Source: CAWCLK01 sp963796225
GTDB taxonomy: Bacteria > Actinomycetota > Nitriliruptoria > Nitriliruptorales > Nitriliruptoraceae
Reading direction: 5' to 3'
DNA: 64,000 nt
NCBI GenBank assembly: GCA_963796225.1
Contig: CAWCLK010000033.1
Location: forward strand, 55,992-119,991
Below are positions 29,951 to 38,356 of this stretch, piece by piece (position 1 is the stretch's first letter; each line of letters begins with the position of its first letter). A program made the translations under genes and the position numbers. The notes beneath the pieces are model-generated. The model was not told the DNA's origin and ran no database searches. It was given only the letters and a program-made list of their open reading frames with translations.

Positions 29951-29979
29951 GCCCCGCCCCGTGGATCTGGGGGCGGGGC
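29951..29979 (-). terminator. Terminator-like hairpin after CWB2 protein B
   Basis: gccccgcccc (29951-29960) and ggggcggggc (29970-29979) are perfect 10-bp arms, lying 16 bp past the stop of CWB2 protein B on the minus strand. The remaining bases up to protein A (29804-29950) show nothing else I can assign. Confidence 0.65.
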
Positions 29980-29994
29980 GGCCGGCGGCTGTGC

Positions 29995-30823
29995 TCAGGG
30001 TCGGAAGGCGACGAACTTCCAGGCCCTCGACGCTGGGTTGACGGCGGAGGCGGTCGGATTGCAGAGGTTGTATTTGATCGTGCCATCCCCGACGGGAGAC
30101 ACGACGGTCACGGTCACCGAGCCGATGTTGGCCGACGGTCGGACATAGGCGACGTCCTCGAACTCGACGTCGGCAGCCGCCTGGACCTCCGTCACGCAGG
30201 ACTGCGCGGCGATGGCCGGGGGGTCGACCGTGATCTTCTCGCTGAACACGGCCATGTCGGTGAGGCGCAGGGAGCCGTCCGCGACCTCGTCGGTCCCCAC
30301 GGAGCCGGCCGCGCTGGACAGGAACTCGGAGGTGTCCTTGCCGTCGAGCAGGTCGGAGTCGACGGCTTGTGCGTCGGCGGGCAGGGCGGCGGGGTTGTAG
30401 TCGCCGAGCAGGTCGCCGATGGCGGCGGCGGTGGCGAACCGGTCAGCGCCGGCGGCACGCACGACGCCGGAGGACGGTGGTGGGGTGGGGTCGACGGTGG
30501 GCAGGCCGGTGACGGAGGCGATGGCGTTGACGACGTTGTCGGAGATGGCCACGGGGCCGCCGAGCACGATGACCAGCTGGGGGTTGTAGGCGTCCAGGCG
30601 CGTCGGAGGTGGCCTGGGGGAGGCTGTCCTGTTCGGTGGTGTAGATGGGGGCGCCGAGCTGGCCGGCGGTGGGGCCGGCGGCCAGGGCGTCGGCGGGCAC
30701 ACGGCCGTTGGCGACGAAGACGATGCGTGGTGGTGGCGGGTCGGCGGCGATCGCGGCGGTGACCCCGGCGATGGCCAGCAGGGCGACCACGATGGTCGCG
30801 GTGAACGTGTGACGTGTCCTCAA
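29995..30823 (-). CDS. Secreted CWB2 protein B (one frameshift)
   Basis: The start codon at the position equal to protein A's ATG is TTG (30823). The signal peptide and CWB2 module match protein A almost base for base (VPADALAAGPTAGQLGAPIY, GGPVAISDNVVNAIASVTGL, AGADRFATAAAIGDLLGDYN). One extra G near 30598 shifts the frame; protein A lacks it. After AVDSDLLDGKDTSEF the sequence is unrelated to A: SVGTDEVADGSLRLTDMAVF, AIAAQSCVTEVQAAADVEFE, ANIGSVTVTVVSPVGDGTIK, ending SRAWKFVAFRP. The C-terminal domain is rich in beta strands with two cysteines and resembles tails seen behind LDG-S/T-AF motifs in actinobacterial surface proteins. Confidence 0.7.
30334..30823 (-). repeat. CWB2 pair A/B near-identical 5' segment, copy B
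   Basis: Partner of 29313-29803. Differences are a few substitutions plus one inserted G near 30598. Confidence 0.85.
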
Positions 30824-30859
30824 GGTGAGCCCCTGACTCGTTGGAGGGAACCAACGACG

Positions 30860-31483
30860 CTACGGACACCGGTCGAACGGACGGGGCCGACGCGGGAGGC
30901 AGCGCACATCCTGACCTGCCGCAGCGCGCAGGTTCCGGGCGGCGACACCGCCGAGCCGTCCTAGTCGGGTACCGATGCCGTAGTTGACCAGGGTCGGGTC
31001 GTCGCCCGCGTGGGTGACGGTCACGATGCCGCCCCGGCCGTCCTCGTGCTTGATGGAGTAGGTCACCGACTCCATGTCATCCATGGACTGCCGCCGCGTG
31101 TCGACGATCTCCCAGCCGTTGTCCGGCAGGGCCTGCTCGAAGTAGCCGGAGAGCTCGTCGACGGAGGCCTGGACCTGGAGCGCGGCCTGCATCTGCAGGC
31201 CGTCGCTGCCCTCCTGGGAGAAGCTGCTGGCGACCTCGTAGTCACCCTCGGGCAGGGGCATGTCGTCGGGGAACGCCTCGGGCAGCGACCCGCCGCCCAT
31301 CTGCACGGTGCCCTCGGAGGAGGTCATCGACACCGTGCCGTTGTCGGTGTCGATGTTCACGTCACCGCCCCCCGCCTGCTCCATGGCCTTCTCCGCGGCC
31401 AATTCGGCGATGTCGTCGGCGGAGCAGGCGGACGTGGCCAGTGCCAGGGCGGCGACAGCAGCGAGCAGGCGGACCGTGGTCAT
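30860..31483 (-). CDS. Hypothetical lipoprotein between CWB2 genes
   Basis: ATG 31483; MTTVRLLAAVAALALATSAC ends in a lipobox, then SADDIAELAAEKAMEQAGGG. The mature part has a short beta-rich repeat (DVNIDTDNGTVSMTSSEGTV), then GSLPEAFPDDMPLPEGDYEV, LQVQASVDELSGYFEQALPD, and NGWEIVDTRRQSMDDMESVT, YSIKHEDGRGGIVTVTHAGD. Proteins with a Val-rich DTDxGTVS stretch and a FPDDxPLPxG motif are common actinobacterial lipoproteins of unknown function. The last ~25 residues are Arg-rich and unlike the rest, so the true stop may be earlier, hidden by an indel. Confidence 0.65.
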   Translation of the reverse strand: MTTVRLLAAVAALALATSACSADDIAELAAEKAMEQAGGGDVNIDTDNGTVSMTSSEGTVQMGGGSLPEAFPDDMPLPEGDYEVASSFSQEGSDGLQMQAALQVQASVDELSGYFEQALPDNGWEIVDTRRQSMDDMESVTYSIKHEDGRGGIVTVTHAGDDPTLVNYGIGTRLGRLGGVAARNLRAAAGQDVRCLPRRPRPFDRCP

Positions 31484-31594
31484 GGGAGCCCCCGTGTGGT
31501 GGTGGTCGTGGAGAGGAACGGCACACGGGGGGATGCGAAAGCCGAGCTGGGGCGGGCGTCGCCCCCGAGCGCCAACCCCACCCTAGACGTGCGA

Positions 31595-31620
31595 CGGCCC
31601 CGACCGAAAGGACGGGGCCG
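31595..31620 (-). terminator. Terminator-like hairpin after csbD
   Basis: cggccccg and cggggccg pair around a 10-base loop, 21 bp past the CsbD stop on the minus strand. Confidence 0.6.
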
Positions 31621-31640
31621 AGACGAGCGTCGGGGAGGGG

Positions 31641-31850
31641 TCACTCCTCGTTGCGGACCTGCTCGCCCTTGTGGCCAGCCGCCTGCTGGCGCTTCTGGGC
31701 GGCCTGCTGCTCGAGGCGCTCGGCGTCCTCGGCCGCGTCGGCACGCTCCTGTTGCGCCTGGCCCTCCTTGACCTTCTCGTCGTCACCGACGAGCTTGCCA
31801 GCGAGCTCCTTGGCGGTGCCCTTCAGTTCCTCAGCGTCGTGGTCGGCCAT
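31641..31850 (-). CDS. CsbD-family stress protein
   Basis: 69 residues, highly charged and helical: MADHDAEELKGTAKELAGKL, VGDDEKVKEGQAQQERADAA, ending AAGHKGEQVRNEE. The GTAKELAGKLVGDDEKVKEG stretch is the CsbD motif. GAGGAG lies before ATG 31850. CsbD proteins are small, abundant general-stress proteins of unclear action. The 190 bp upstream hold no promoter I can call with confidence. Confidence 0.8.
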   Translation of the reverse strand: MADHDAEELKGTAKELAGKLVGDDEKVKEGQAQQERADAAEDAERLEQQAAQKRQQAAGHKGEQVRNEE

Positions 31851-32040
31851 GGGTTGCTCCTCGTGGTCGGGGGAACCCGGCTCCTCGACATGGGTTCGCG
31901 GGGGCGAGGGTGGACCGGACCCCGGTCGTCCGTCGGGGCGAGGTCAGAGGTGCACCGCGCACTGCACGGCGACGTCCGCGGGGCGCGAGCCGTCCGGCGG
32001 TGACGCCACTCGCCGTCGCGGATGGAAGGGGCGAGGGAGT

Positions 32041-32886
32041 TCACCTCAGATAGATCGCGCAGGTGAAGACGGCGTCCATCGCCGCACCGTCAGCGTCATA
32101 GGTCTCGACTCGCAGATTGCCGGCGACCATCTGTGTCGTGATCAGTGTGGGGACGCCGGTCGCGGGCGTGCACGTGGCGAAGTCGTTCTGGGTGGACAAC
32201 GAAGCCCCTGGAAGCCCGATTTGGTACGCGCCCACGCCGGTTCGGGCCGCGGTCGGCTCCGACGTCACGGGCTGTCGGAAGCCGGCTTCCATGATGGATC
32301 CGTCGACCCAGACCTTGATCAACGCCACAGGTGCGAACGCACCGGTGGAGGCAGGCAGGTAGTCGCCGGCAGGTTGGAAGGCGGACGAATGCTGGCCGTC
32401 GAGGGTGTCGGCGTCGACGGCCTGGGCGGTGACCGGGAGGTAGGCGGGGTCGTAGGCGGCCAGCAGGTCGGCCACGGCGGCGGCGGTGGCGAACCGGTCG
32501 GGCCCGGCGGCGCGCACGATCCCGCCGGCCGGGGTGGGCTGGTCGGTGGCGGCCAGTCCGGTGGCGGTCTCGACCTGGTCGATGACGTGGTCGGAGATGG
32601 CCACGGGGCCGCCCAGGACGATGACGAGTTCGGGGTCGCCGGTGTCCAGGGCGGTGGCGGTGGAGTCGGGCAGGCTGGCCTGCTCGGTGGTGTAGATGGG
32701 GGCGCCGAGCTGTCCGGCGATGGGGCCGGCGGCCAGGGCGTCGGCGGGGACCCGGCCGTTGGCCAGGAACGCGATCGCGGGCGGGGGTGCGGGGGCCGGA
32801 TCGGCGGCGACCGCGGCGGTCACACCGGCAGCGGCCAGCAGGGCGACCGTGGCGGTGGCAGCGAACGTGCGGCGGGGCAGGGGCAT
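32041..32886 (-). CDS. Secreted CWB2 protein C (intact)
   Basis: 281 residues in one uninterrupted frame. Signal peptide PLPRRTFAATATVALLAAAG then VTAAVAADPAPAPPP. CWB2 module: FLANGRVPADALAAGPIAGQ, PELVIVLGGPVAISDHVIDQ, VRAAGPDRFATAAAVADLLA. Linker AVDADTLDGQHSSAFQPAGD. C-terminal domain: FAPVALIKVWVDGSIMEAGF, GAYQIGLPGASLSTQNDFAT, PATGVPTLITTQMVAGNLRV, and end AAMDAVFTCAIYLR, with two cysteines. Its first 492 bp are almost identical to protein D. Likely secreted and bound to the cell envelope; role unknown. Confidence 0.82.
   Translation of the reverse strand: MPLPRRTFAATATVALLAAAGVTAAVAADPAPAPPPAIAFLANGRVPADALAAGPIAGQLGAPIYTTEQASLPDSTATALDTGDPELVIVLGGPVAISDHVIDQVETATGLAATDQPTPAGGIVRAAGPDRFATAAAVADLLAAYDPAYLPVTAQAVDADTLDGQHSSAFQPAGDYLPASTGAFAPVALIKVWVDGSIMEAGFRQPVTSEPTAARTGVGAYQIGLPGASLSTQNDFATCTPATGVPTLITTQMVAGNLRVETYDADGAAMDAVFTCAIYLR
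32395..32886 (-). repeat. CWB2 pair C/D near-identical 5' segment, copy C
   Basis: 492 bp, matching 33338-33829 with about four to five substitutions and no length difference by eye. The match starts at the LDG codons and runs to the start codon. Confidence 0.88.
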
Positions 32887-32934
32887 GGCTCAGCTCTCTC
32901 GGTCAGCGGTTCGTGGGTGTCTCGGGTCGCAGGC

Positions 32935-33829
32935 TCAGCACATGACGGCGACGTCGAAGGGGGCGTCCTCCGCGGTGAAGCCCGGGACGCCGCTCTGGAA
33001 GCGCTCGATCTGCACGCCCACCGTCCCCGGGTCGACGCTGGGGTTGCCGACGGCCTTCGTCACGGAGATGATCCGGCTGTTCAACGACGACGTGCCGCTG
33101 CGGGACCCGAAGGAGGCGGTCACGGCGCAGTAGGTCACGTCCTGGATCGAACTCGAGGACGTACCACCCGTCGCTGACGTGGACGTTGCCGGTGGTGGTG
33201 AGGTGGGAGCCGGCTCGGACGGTCCCGTCGCTGTCCACGACCGCGAACAGTCCCCGGGCGAAGTCGCTGCCGTCGGTCCCGTCGAGGGTCTCCGCGTCGA
33301 TCGGGTCGCCCTCCTCCACGAACGCGCTGGCGTGCTTGCCGTCGAGGGTGTCGGCGTCGACGGCCTGGGCGGTGACCGGGAGGTAGGCGGGGTCGTAGGC
33401 GGCCAGCAGGTCGGCCACGGCGGCGGCGGTGGCGAACCGGTCGGGCCCGGCGGCGCGCACGATCCCGCCGGCCGGGGTGGGCTGGTCGGTGGCGGCCAGT
33501 CCGGTGGCGGTCTCGACCTGGTCGATGACGTGGTCGGAGATGGCCACGGGGCCGCCCAGGACGATGACCAGCTCGGGGTCGCCGGTGTCCAGGGCGGTGG
33601 CGGTGGAGTCGGGCAGGCTGGCCTGCTCGGTGGTGTAGATGGGGGCGCCGAGCTGTCCGGCGATGGGGCCGGCGGCCAGGGCGTCGGCGGGGACCCGGCC
33701 GTTGGCCAGGAACGCGATCGCGGGCGGGGGTGCGGGGGCCGGGTCGGCGGCGACCGCGGCGGTCACACCGGCAGCGGCCAGCAGGGCGACCGTGGCGGTC
33801 GCAGCGAACGTGCGGCGGGGCAGGGGCAT
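32935..33829 (-). CDS. Secreted CWB2 protein D (one frameshift)
   Basis: ATG 33829. Signal peptide and CWB2 module are those of protein C. After AVDADTLDGKHASAF it diverges: VEEGDPIDAETLDGTDGSDF repeats the LDG motif, then ARGLFAVVDSDGTVRAGSHL and GNVHVSDGWYVLEFD. A frame change near 33145 leads to VTYCAVTASFGSRSGTSSLN, VQIERFQSGVPGFTAEDAPF and the end DVAVMC at 32935. The tail layout (VVDSDGTVRAGS ... GWYVLEF ... YCAVTASFG ... PFDVAVMC) is a beta-sandwich-like domain often found after LDG motifs in actinobacterial surface proteins. It lies 48 bp upstream of protein C and 88 bp downstream of the BTAD regulator. Confidence 0.75.
33338..33829 (-). repeat. CWB2 pair C/D near-identical 5' segment, copy D
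   Basis: Partner of 32395-32886. Confidence 0.88.
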
Positions 33830-33917
33830 CGGGAACCTCGGAGACAGGGGGAGGGGTGCCCGCGAGGGGGCGCCGCACCGTCGCACGGCCCCGTGTCACC
33901 GCCGTGTCAGGTCGGGG

Positions 33918-34757
33918 TCAGACGCGGCGTCGCAGGTAGGCGGTCAGGTCCCGCAGCTCCGGGCCGGCACCAAGGCCCTCGCGGTGCAGCCGATCGCACA
34001 CCCGGTCGAGCAGGTCCAGGGCACGGCCGCGATCGCCGGCAGCGGCCAGCACCCGGCCGGTGCGCGCGACCCGGTGCTCGGCCAGCGGGTCCAGCCGCAG
34101 CGCCGACAGCAGCACCGTGGCGGCCTCGTGGGGGCGCCCGGCGTCCTCGGCGGCATCGGCCAGTCGGTCGTGCAGGGCCAGGCCGCGCATCCGGTGACGC
34201 TCCCGCGCGGTGGCCAGCCACGTGTGGTCTGCACCCAGCCCCGGTGCGACCTGTTCGTCGAACAGCTCCAGCGCCGCCCGGGCGCACGCCGTCGCCGCCG
34301 GTCCGCGCTGTTGCAGTGCGCGATCGGCCAGGCGGTCGAACTCCCAGAGGTCGACGTCGAGGCCCTGGGCCACGGCCACGCCGTCATGGTGCCGCGAGAT
34401 CACCGGGCCCACCTGGCGCCGAGTCCGCGCCAGGACGGTGCGCAGCCGTTCCCGCCCACGTCGGGGCGGGACGTCGGGCCACAGGGCGTCCGCCGCCTCC
34501 TCGGACCGCAGGCGAGGTCCCCGCACCGTGAGCAGCACGACCAGCTCGGCCACCCTCCCACCCAGACGGTGCGCCCCGTGCCGGTCGAGGAGCTCGCGTC
34601 GACCGAGCAGGCGGACACGGGCCCGTGCATGGCAGGCCGCCCCGCCCAGGGTCGGCGCCGAGCCCCGTCGGGCCACCGCGTCAGCCAGCCGTGCCAGCCC
34701 CGTGGACACCTCGACGTCGAGGTCCTCGACGAGGGCGGCTGCTCGGGCGAGCAGCAC
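33918..34757 (-). CDS. BTAD-domain (SARP/AfsR-like) transcriptional regulator
   Basis: 279 residues from GTG 34757; no ATG is available before the upstream in-frame stop. After a ~50-residue N-terminal helical part, an OmpR-type winged helix (VRLLGRRELLDRHGAHRLGG, LRSEEAADALWPDVPPRRGR, ERLRTVLARTRRQVGPVISR) is followed by a bacterial transcriptional activation domain (VDLWEFDRLADRALQQRG, ALELFDEQVAPGLGADHTWL, PHEAATVLLSALRLDPLAEH). It heads the leftward CWB2 block and may control it; the 88-bp gap to CWB2 D leaves room for a promoter but does not require one. Confidence 0.78.
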   Translation of the reverse strand: MLLARAAALVEDLDVEVSTGLARLADAVARRGSAPTLGGAACHARARVRLLGRRELLDRHGAHRLGGRVAELVVLLTVRGPRLRSEEAADALWPDVPPRRGRERLRTVLARTRRQVGPVISRHHDGVAVAQGLDVDLWEFDRLADRALQQRGPAATACARAALELFDEQVAPGLGADHTWLATARERHRMRGLALHDRLADAAEDAGRPHEAATVLLSALRLDPLAEHRVARTGRVLAAAGDRGRALDLLDRVCDRLHREGLGAGPELRDLTAYLRRRV

Positions 34758-34869
34758 GACGGCGTCGTTCGGTGGTGGTTCCGGTTCGGGAGATCCGACC
34801 GCGCGCCCCCGCGTCTGTGTCTGGTGTCGTCGACCCTAGTCGCCGGCCCCGTATCGTCCCGGGGACCTC

Positions 34870-36132
34870 CTGCGCCCCGGACCGACCATCACCTCAGCCG
34901 TCCCGTCCGCCGAGCCCGAACCGCGCAGCACCCCCCAGCTGCTCGGCGACCGGGCCTTCGGGCCGTACCTGGCCGGCAACCTCGTGTCGTCGACGGGCAA
35001 CTGGTTCCAGAACGTGGCCGCGGCCTACGTCGTGTTCCAGCTGACCGGTTCGTCCACGCTGGTCGGCGTCGTGGGCGTGCTGCAGTTCGGGGCGACGCTG
35101 GTGCTCGCCCCGGCCGCGGGCGCCGCCGCCGACCGCGTGGATCGTCGCCGGCTGATGGTCGGCGCCCAGCTCGTGTCCTTCGCCGGGGCGGCGGCGCTCG
35201 CGGCGGTCGTGGTGGTCCTCGGCGTCGACGGGCTCCCCGGGGCATGGCCGGTGTTCGCGGCGACCGCGATCATCGGCATCGGCTACGCCGTGACGATCCC
35301 CGCCACGCAGGCGATCGTGCCTGCCCTGGTCCCGCGCGAGGACCTGCCGCAGGCCATCGCGCTGGGCTCGGTCAGCTTCAACCTCGCCCGGGCGATCGGG
35401 CCGGGACTGGCGGGCATCGTGCTGGCCACGGCCGGTGCCGGCGTCGCCTTCTCGATCAACGCGACCACCTTCGCGTTCTTCGCCGTCGTGCTGGCACGGC
35501 TGCGTCCTCGTCGGCCGACCCGGCTCGAGCCTCGGGAGGGTGCCGACCGGTCCGTGCGCGCCGGGGTCCGGGTGGCCACGGGGGACCCGTTCATCGTGCG
35601 GGCCCTGCTCGCCACCGTGGCCCTGGGCTTCGCCACCGACCCCGTCCAGACCCTCGCTCCCGCCCTGGCCGACGCGTTCGGGCGGGGCGGGGACTTCGTC
35701 GGCTGGATCGGCTCGTCCTTCGGGGCGGGGGCCGTGACGGCCAGCCTGGTGCTCACCTGGCTGCGGGAGCGGTTCCCCCGGACCCGGCTCGCGGAGCTCG
35801 GCTACGCCCTCCTGGCCGTCGGCATGCTCGTCACGGCGACCGCGCCCGTCGACGACCTCGTGCTGGTCGGCATGGGCATCGCCGGGGCGGGCTTCCTGCT
35901 GGCGGTCACCACCGTGAACGGCGAGCTGCAGTACCGGCTGCACGAGGAGGTCCGGGGGCGCGTGATGGCGCTGTGGTCCGTGGCGTTCCTCGGGTTCCGC
36001 CCCGTGGCTGCGCTGGTCGACGGCGCCGTCGCCGATGCTGCGGGTGTCGGGGCGGGCGTGGCGGTGTCGGTCACCATGGCCACCGTGGCGGCGACCGGGC
36101 TGGTGCTGACGCGCCGGTGGGACCCCGCCTGA
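34870..36132 (+). CDS. MFS transporter (EntS/DHA3-like)
   Basis: Twelve-helix major facilitator permease. Coding clearly extends upstream of GTG 34984: LLGDRAFGPYLAGNLVSSTG is the usual first helix of this subfamily. No ATG or GTG is available between it and the in-frame stop; CTG 34870 is the first candidate, or an indel hides the start. Landmarks: FQNVAAAYVVFQLTGSSTLV, GAAADRVDRRRLMVGAQ (motif A), AITALVP-like IPATQAIVPALVPREDLPQA, and FNLARAIGPGLAGIVLATA. Related proteins export siderophores or drugs; the substrate here is unknown. It ends 22 bp before the convergent PPOX gene. Confidence 0.78.
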   Translation: MRPGPTITSAVPSAEPEPRSTPQLLGDRAFGPYLAGNLVSSTGNWFQNVAAAYVVFQLTGSSTLVGVVGVLQFGATLVLAPAAGAAADRVDRRRLMVGAQLVSFAGAAALAAVVVVLGVDGLPGAWPVFAATAIIGIGYAVTIPATQAIVPALVPREDLPQAIALGSVSFNLARAIGPGLAGIVLATAGAGVAFSINATTFAFFAVVLARLRPRRPTRLEPREGADRSVRAGVRVATGDPFIVRALLATVALGFATDPVQTLAPALADAFGRGGDFVGWIGSSFGAGAVTASLVLTWLRERFPRTRLAELGYALLAVGMLVTATAPVDDLVLVGMGIAGAGFLLAVTTVNGELQYRLHEEVRGRVMALWSVAFLGFRPVAALVDGAVADAAGVGAGVAVSVTMATVAATGLVLTRRWDPA

Positions 36133-36153
36133 GCGATGTCGGGGACGACCCGG

Positions 36154-36594
36154 TCAGCCGCCGTGGACCTTGCGGAAGTCCCAGGTCTGCACCTCGGCGG
36201 GGTCGAGGCGCAGCCACGTGTGGTCGTCGACCGGCTCGACCGGGCCGTCGATGCCGAAGTACTTGCGGCCCAGCAGCGTGCGCACCTCGACGGGCACGTC
36301 GTCGTCGGCGACGAAGGCGTGCTCGGTGCGGGCGGTGACGCCCCGCAGCTCGACGTACTCGACCCCCCCGTCGACACAGACGCCGACCTTCGTGGCCCCG
36401 GACTGGAGCCTTGTCGTGCGGGACGCGCGGTCCAGGTTCCACACCCAGAAGGCCCCGTCGTGCCACACGAACCACACCGGCACGACCGCGGGCCATCCGG
36501 CCTCGTCCACGGTGGCCAGGTGCAGGACCCGCTCCTCGGCGAGGAAGGCGTCCAGCTCGTCGTCGGTCATCTTCAGCCGGCGGGACGTGGCCAC
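36154..36594 (-). CDS. Pyridoxamine 5'-phosphate oxidase-fold protein
   Basis: GTG 36594 with GAGGAG six bases upstream. 146 residues: MTDDELDAFLAEERVLHLAT, VDEAGWPAVVPVWFVWHDGA, FWVWNLDRASRTTRLQSG, KVGVCVDGGVEYVELRGVTA, and TWLRLDPAEVQTWDFRKVHG. This is the split-barrel fold of PPOX/F420-dependent proteins. It may bind F420, FMN or heme; no cofactor-specific motif settles this. Confidence 0.8.
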   Translation of the reverse strand: MATSRRLKMTDDELDAFLAEERVLHLATVDEAGWPAVVPVWFVWHDGAFWVWNLDRASRTTRLQSGATKVGVCVDGGVEYVELRGVTARTEHAFVADDDVPVEVRTLLGRKYFGIDGPVEPVDDHTWLRLDPAEVQTWDFRKVHGG

Positions 36595-36655
36595 GCTCGC
36601 TCCTCGATCGGGGCCCGGACCGTAGTCCCCGCCCGGGGCCCTATCCTTGACCGAC

Positions 36656-36916
36656 ATGGACCAGGACACCGCGCCCCGCATGCAGGACGGTCCGCCGATC
36701 TCGCCGGCGGGACGCCGACCGCTCGCGGTGCTCGCCTGGATCTGTGCGCTGCTCTCGCCCCTGCTCGTCGGCGCCGGCGTGGTGCTCGGCATCGTGGCGA
36801 TGGTGCTCGGCAGCGCCGCCTACCTCAAGGGCGACCGCTGGGGCATGCCTGCCGCCGTGGCCGGGGGGATCGGCTGCATCGCCGCAATGGCGGTCGTGTT
36901 CTTCCTGCGCTCCTAG
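36656..36916 (+). CDS. Small two-helix membrane protein
   Basis: 86 residues from ATG 36656. A Pro-rich start (QDGPPISPAGRRP) leads to two hydrophobic segments, LAVLAWICALLSPLLVGAGV continuing VLGIVAMVLG, and AAVAGGIGCIAAMAVVFFL. It resembles the DUF4190 type but is too short to assign. Divergent from the PPOX gene; dodecin follows 57 bp later. Confidence 0.55.
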   Translation: MDQDTAPRMQDGPPISPAGRRPLAVLAWICALLSPLLVGAGVVLGIVAMVLGSAAYLKGDRWGMPAAVAGGIGCIAAMAVVFFLRS

Positions 36917-36973
36917 GATCGCCCTGACGCCGTGCCCATCCGGACACGACCTCCCGTGTGTCAGGAAGCAACC

Positions 36974-37177
36974 ATGGCCGTGATCAAGACGATCGACCTG
37001 GTGGGCGTGTCCACCGAGTCGTGGCGGGACGCTGCCCAGAAGGCGCTGGAGGAGGCCTCCAACACCCTGCGGGGCGTCGAGGGGCTCACCGTGCTCGACA
37101 CCTCGGCGGTGGTCGAGGACGGGCGCATCTCCGAGTACCACACGCACGTGCGGATCAAGTTCCGCATCTCGCGCTGA
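36974..37177 (+). CDS. Dodecin
   Basis: 67 residues: MAVIKTIDLVGVSTESWRDA, AQKALEEASNTLRGVEGLTV, and ending EYHTHVRIKFRISR. Sequence and length match bacterial dodecins, which assemble as dodecamers that store FMN or CoA-type ligands. The flavin-stacking Trp is present in SWRDA. AGGAAG lies before ATG 36974. It is convergent with the CarH-like gene, 13 bp away. Confidence 0.9.
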   Translation: MAVIKTIDLVGVSTESWRDAAQKALEEASNTLRGVEGLTVLDTSAVVEDGRISEYHTHVRIKFRISR

Positions 37178-37190
37178 GGACGTCGGGCCG

Positions 37191-38230
37191 TCAGCCCACC
37201 GCGCGCAACGAGGTGGGCAGGGTGGCGTAGGCGCCCGACGTGGCGCGTGACCTCGCCCTCGACGCGGTGCAGGTCCTCCTCGCGGAACCCGGCGCCGCCG
37301 AGGACCAGGCCGCACGGCAGGGGGCGTGCCAGCTCGTCCAGGAAGGTCTGGGCGGGGCGGCGTCGCACGGCGCCGACCAGCGCGACGGAGGCGTCGGTGG
37401 CCTCGATGGCGCGGCGCAGCGCCCCGGTCGGCGTGCGCGCCCCGAGGAAGGTCACGCACCAGCCGGCGTCGGCAGCGACCACGGCACTGGCGAGCACCCC
37501 GAGGTCGTGCTCCTCCTTCTCGGGCGCCGCCGCGACGCAGGTGGGCGCCTCGCGGCTGGCGGGGCTGCGCAGCAGGCGGATGAGCCGGGGGCGGATGGCG
37601 TTGGTCGCGAAGTGCTCGCGGGCGATCGCGCCGGGGTCGTGCTCCCAGCCCTCGCCGACCACCCGCAGCGTCGGCATGAGCACGTGGTCGAGGGCCGCCG
37701 CCACGTCGAACCGCGCGAAGGTGTCGTCGATGGCCTCGTTGGCCGCGGTGGCGTCGTAGACGCTGACGGCGTCGATGAGCCGCCGCACGATCGCGGACGC
37801 GGCCGGGGTCAGGCCGTGCGGCGGCGACGGGGCGTGGGAGCCGGCGGCCTGGCCGTTCTCGGTCCGCGACCTCGCTGTCGGGGGGAGGGGAGGGGACCCG
37901 GAACTCGCGGGTGGTGTCCAGGGGCTCGCGCTCCTCGATCCCGTCGAGGGCCTGCAGCGCGTCCTCCCGGGCCTGCCGCGCCGCGGCGTCGGCGCCCCAG
38001 CCGTCGCCCAGCAGCTGCTGCATGCGCCGCACGCGGGCCAGGTCGTCGCTGCCGTACCGGCGGTGGCCGCCCTCGGTGCGCTGCGGGTCGAGGAGGCCGT
38101 AGCGGCGTTCCCACGCCCGCAGGGTGGCCACGGCCACGCCCGTGCGGCGCGCGACCTCGCCGATGGGCAGGGCGGCGCGCTTGTCGGACGACGAACTCGT
38201 CGCCTTCTCGGGCGGGGACTCGGCGGACAC
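37191..38230 (-). CDS. MerR-type, B12-binding (CarH/LitR-like) regulator
   Basis: GTG 38230. The MerR DNA-binding domain reads LPIGEVARRTGVAVATLRAW, ERRYGLLDPQRTEGGHRRYG. A frame change near 37868 joins SEVAD to ENGQAAGSHAPSPPHG and a four-helix cap (RRLIDAVSVYDATAANEAID, VVGEGWEHDPGAIAREHFAT, where the W and EH pair matches the CarH light-sensing pocket). The cobalamin domain has EEHDLGVLAS, which carries the base-off His, and GWCVTFLGARTP. Another frame change near 37225 gives the end SGAYATLPTSLRAVG. CarH-type proteins use adenosylcobalamin to sense light and repress carotenoid genes. No carotenoid gene is in this window. Confidence 0.83.
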
Positions 38231-38356
38231 CCTGCAATCCTTCAGTGCGTGGTTCTGTCGAGGTTCGGCCCTGTCGGGCCGCTGGACGCCCCCGAGTGAA
38301 GCTGCACAGGAGCTCGATCGCGACCACCGGCGTCGGCCCGGCTCGGGGCGTCGGGA

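Noticed and set aside
28847..33829. CRISPR or short tandem repeat array in the repeated minus-strand block
   Set aside because: The repeats are ~490-bp coding segments of secreted proteins, not short direct repeats with spacers.
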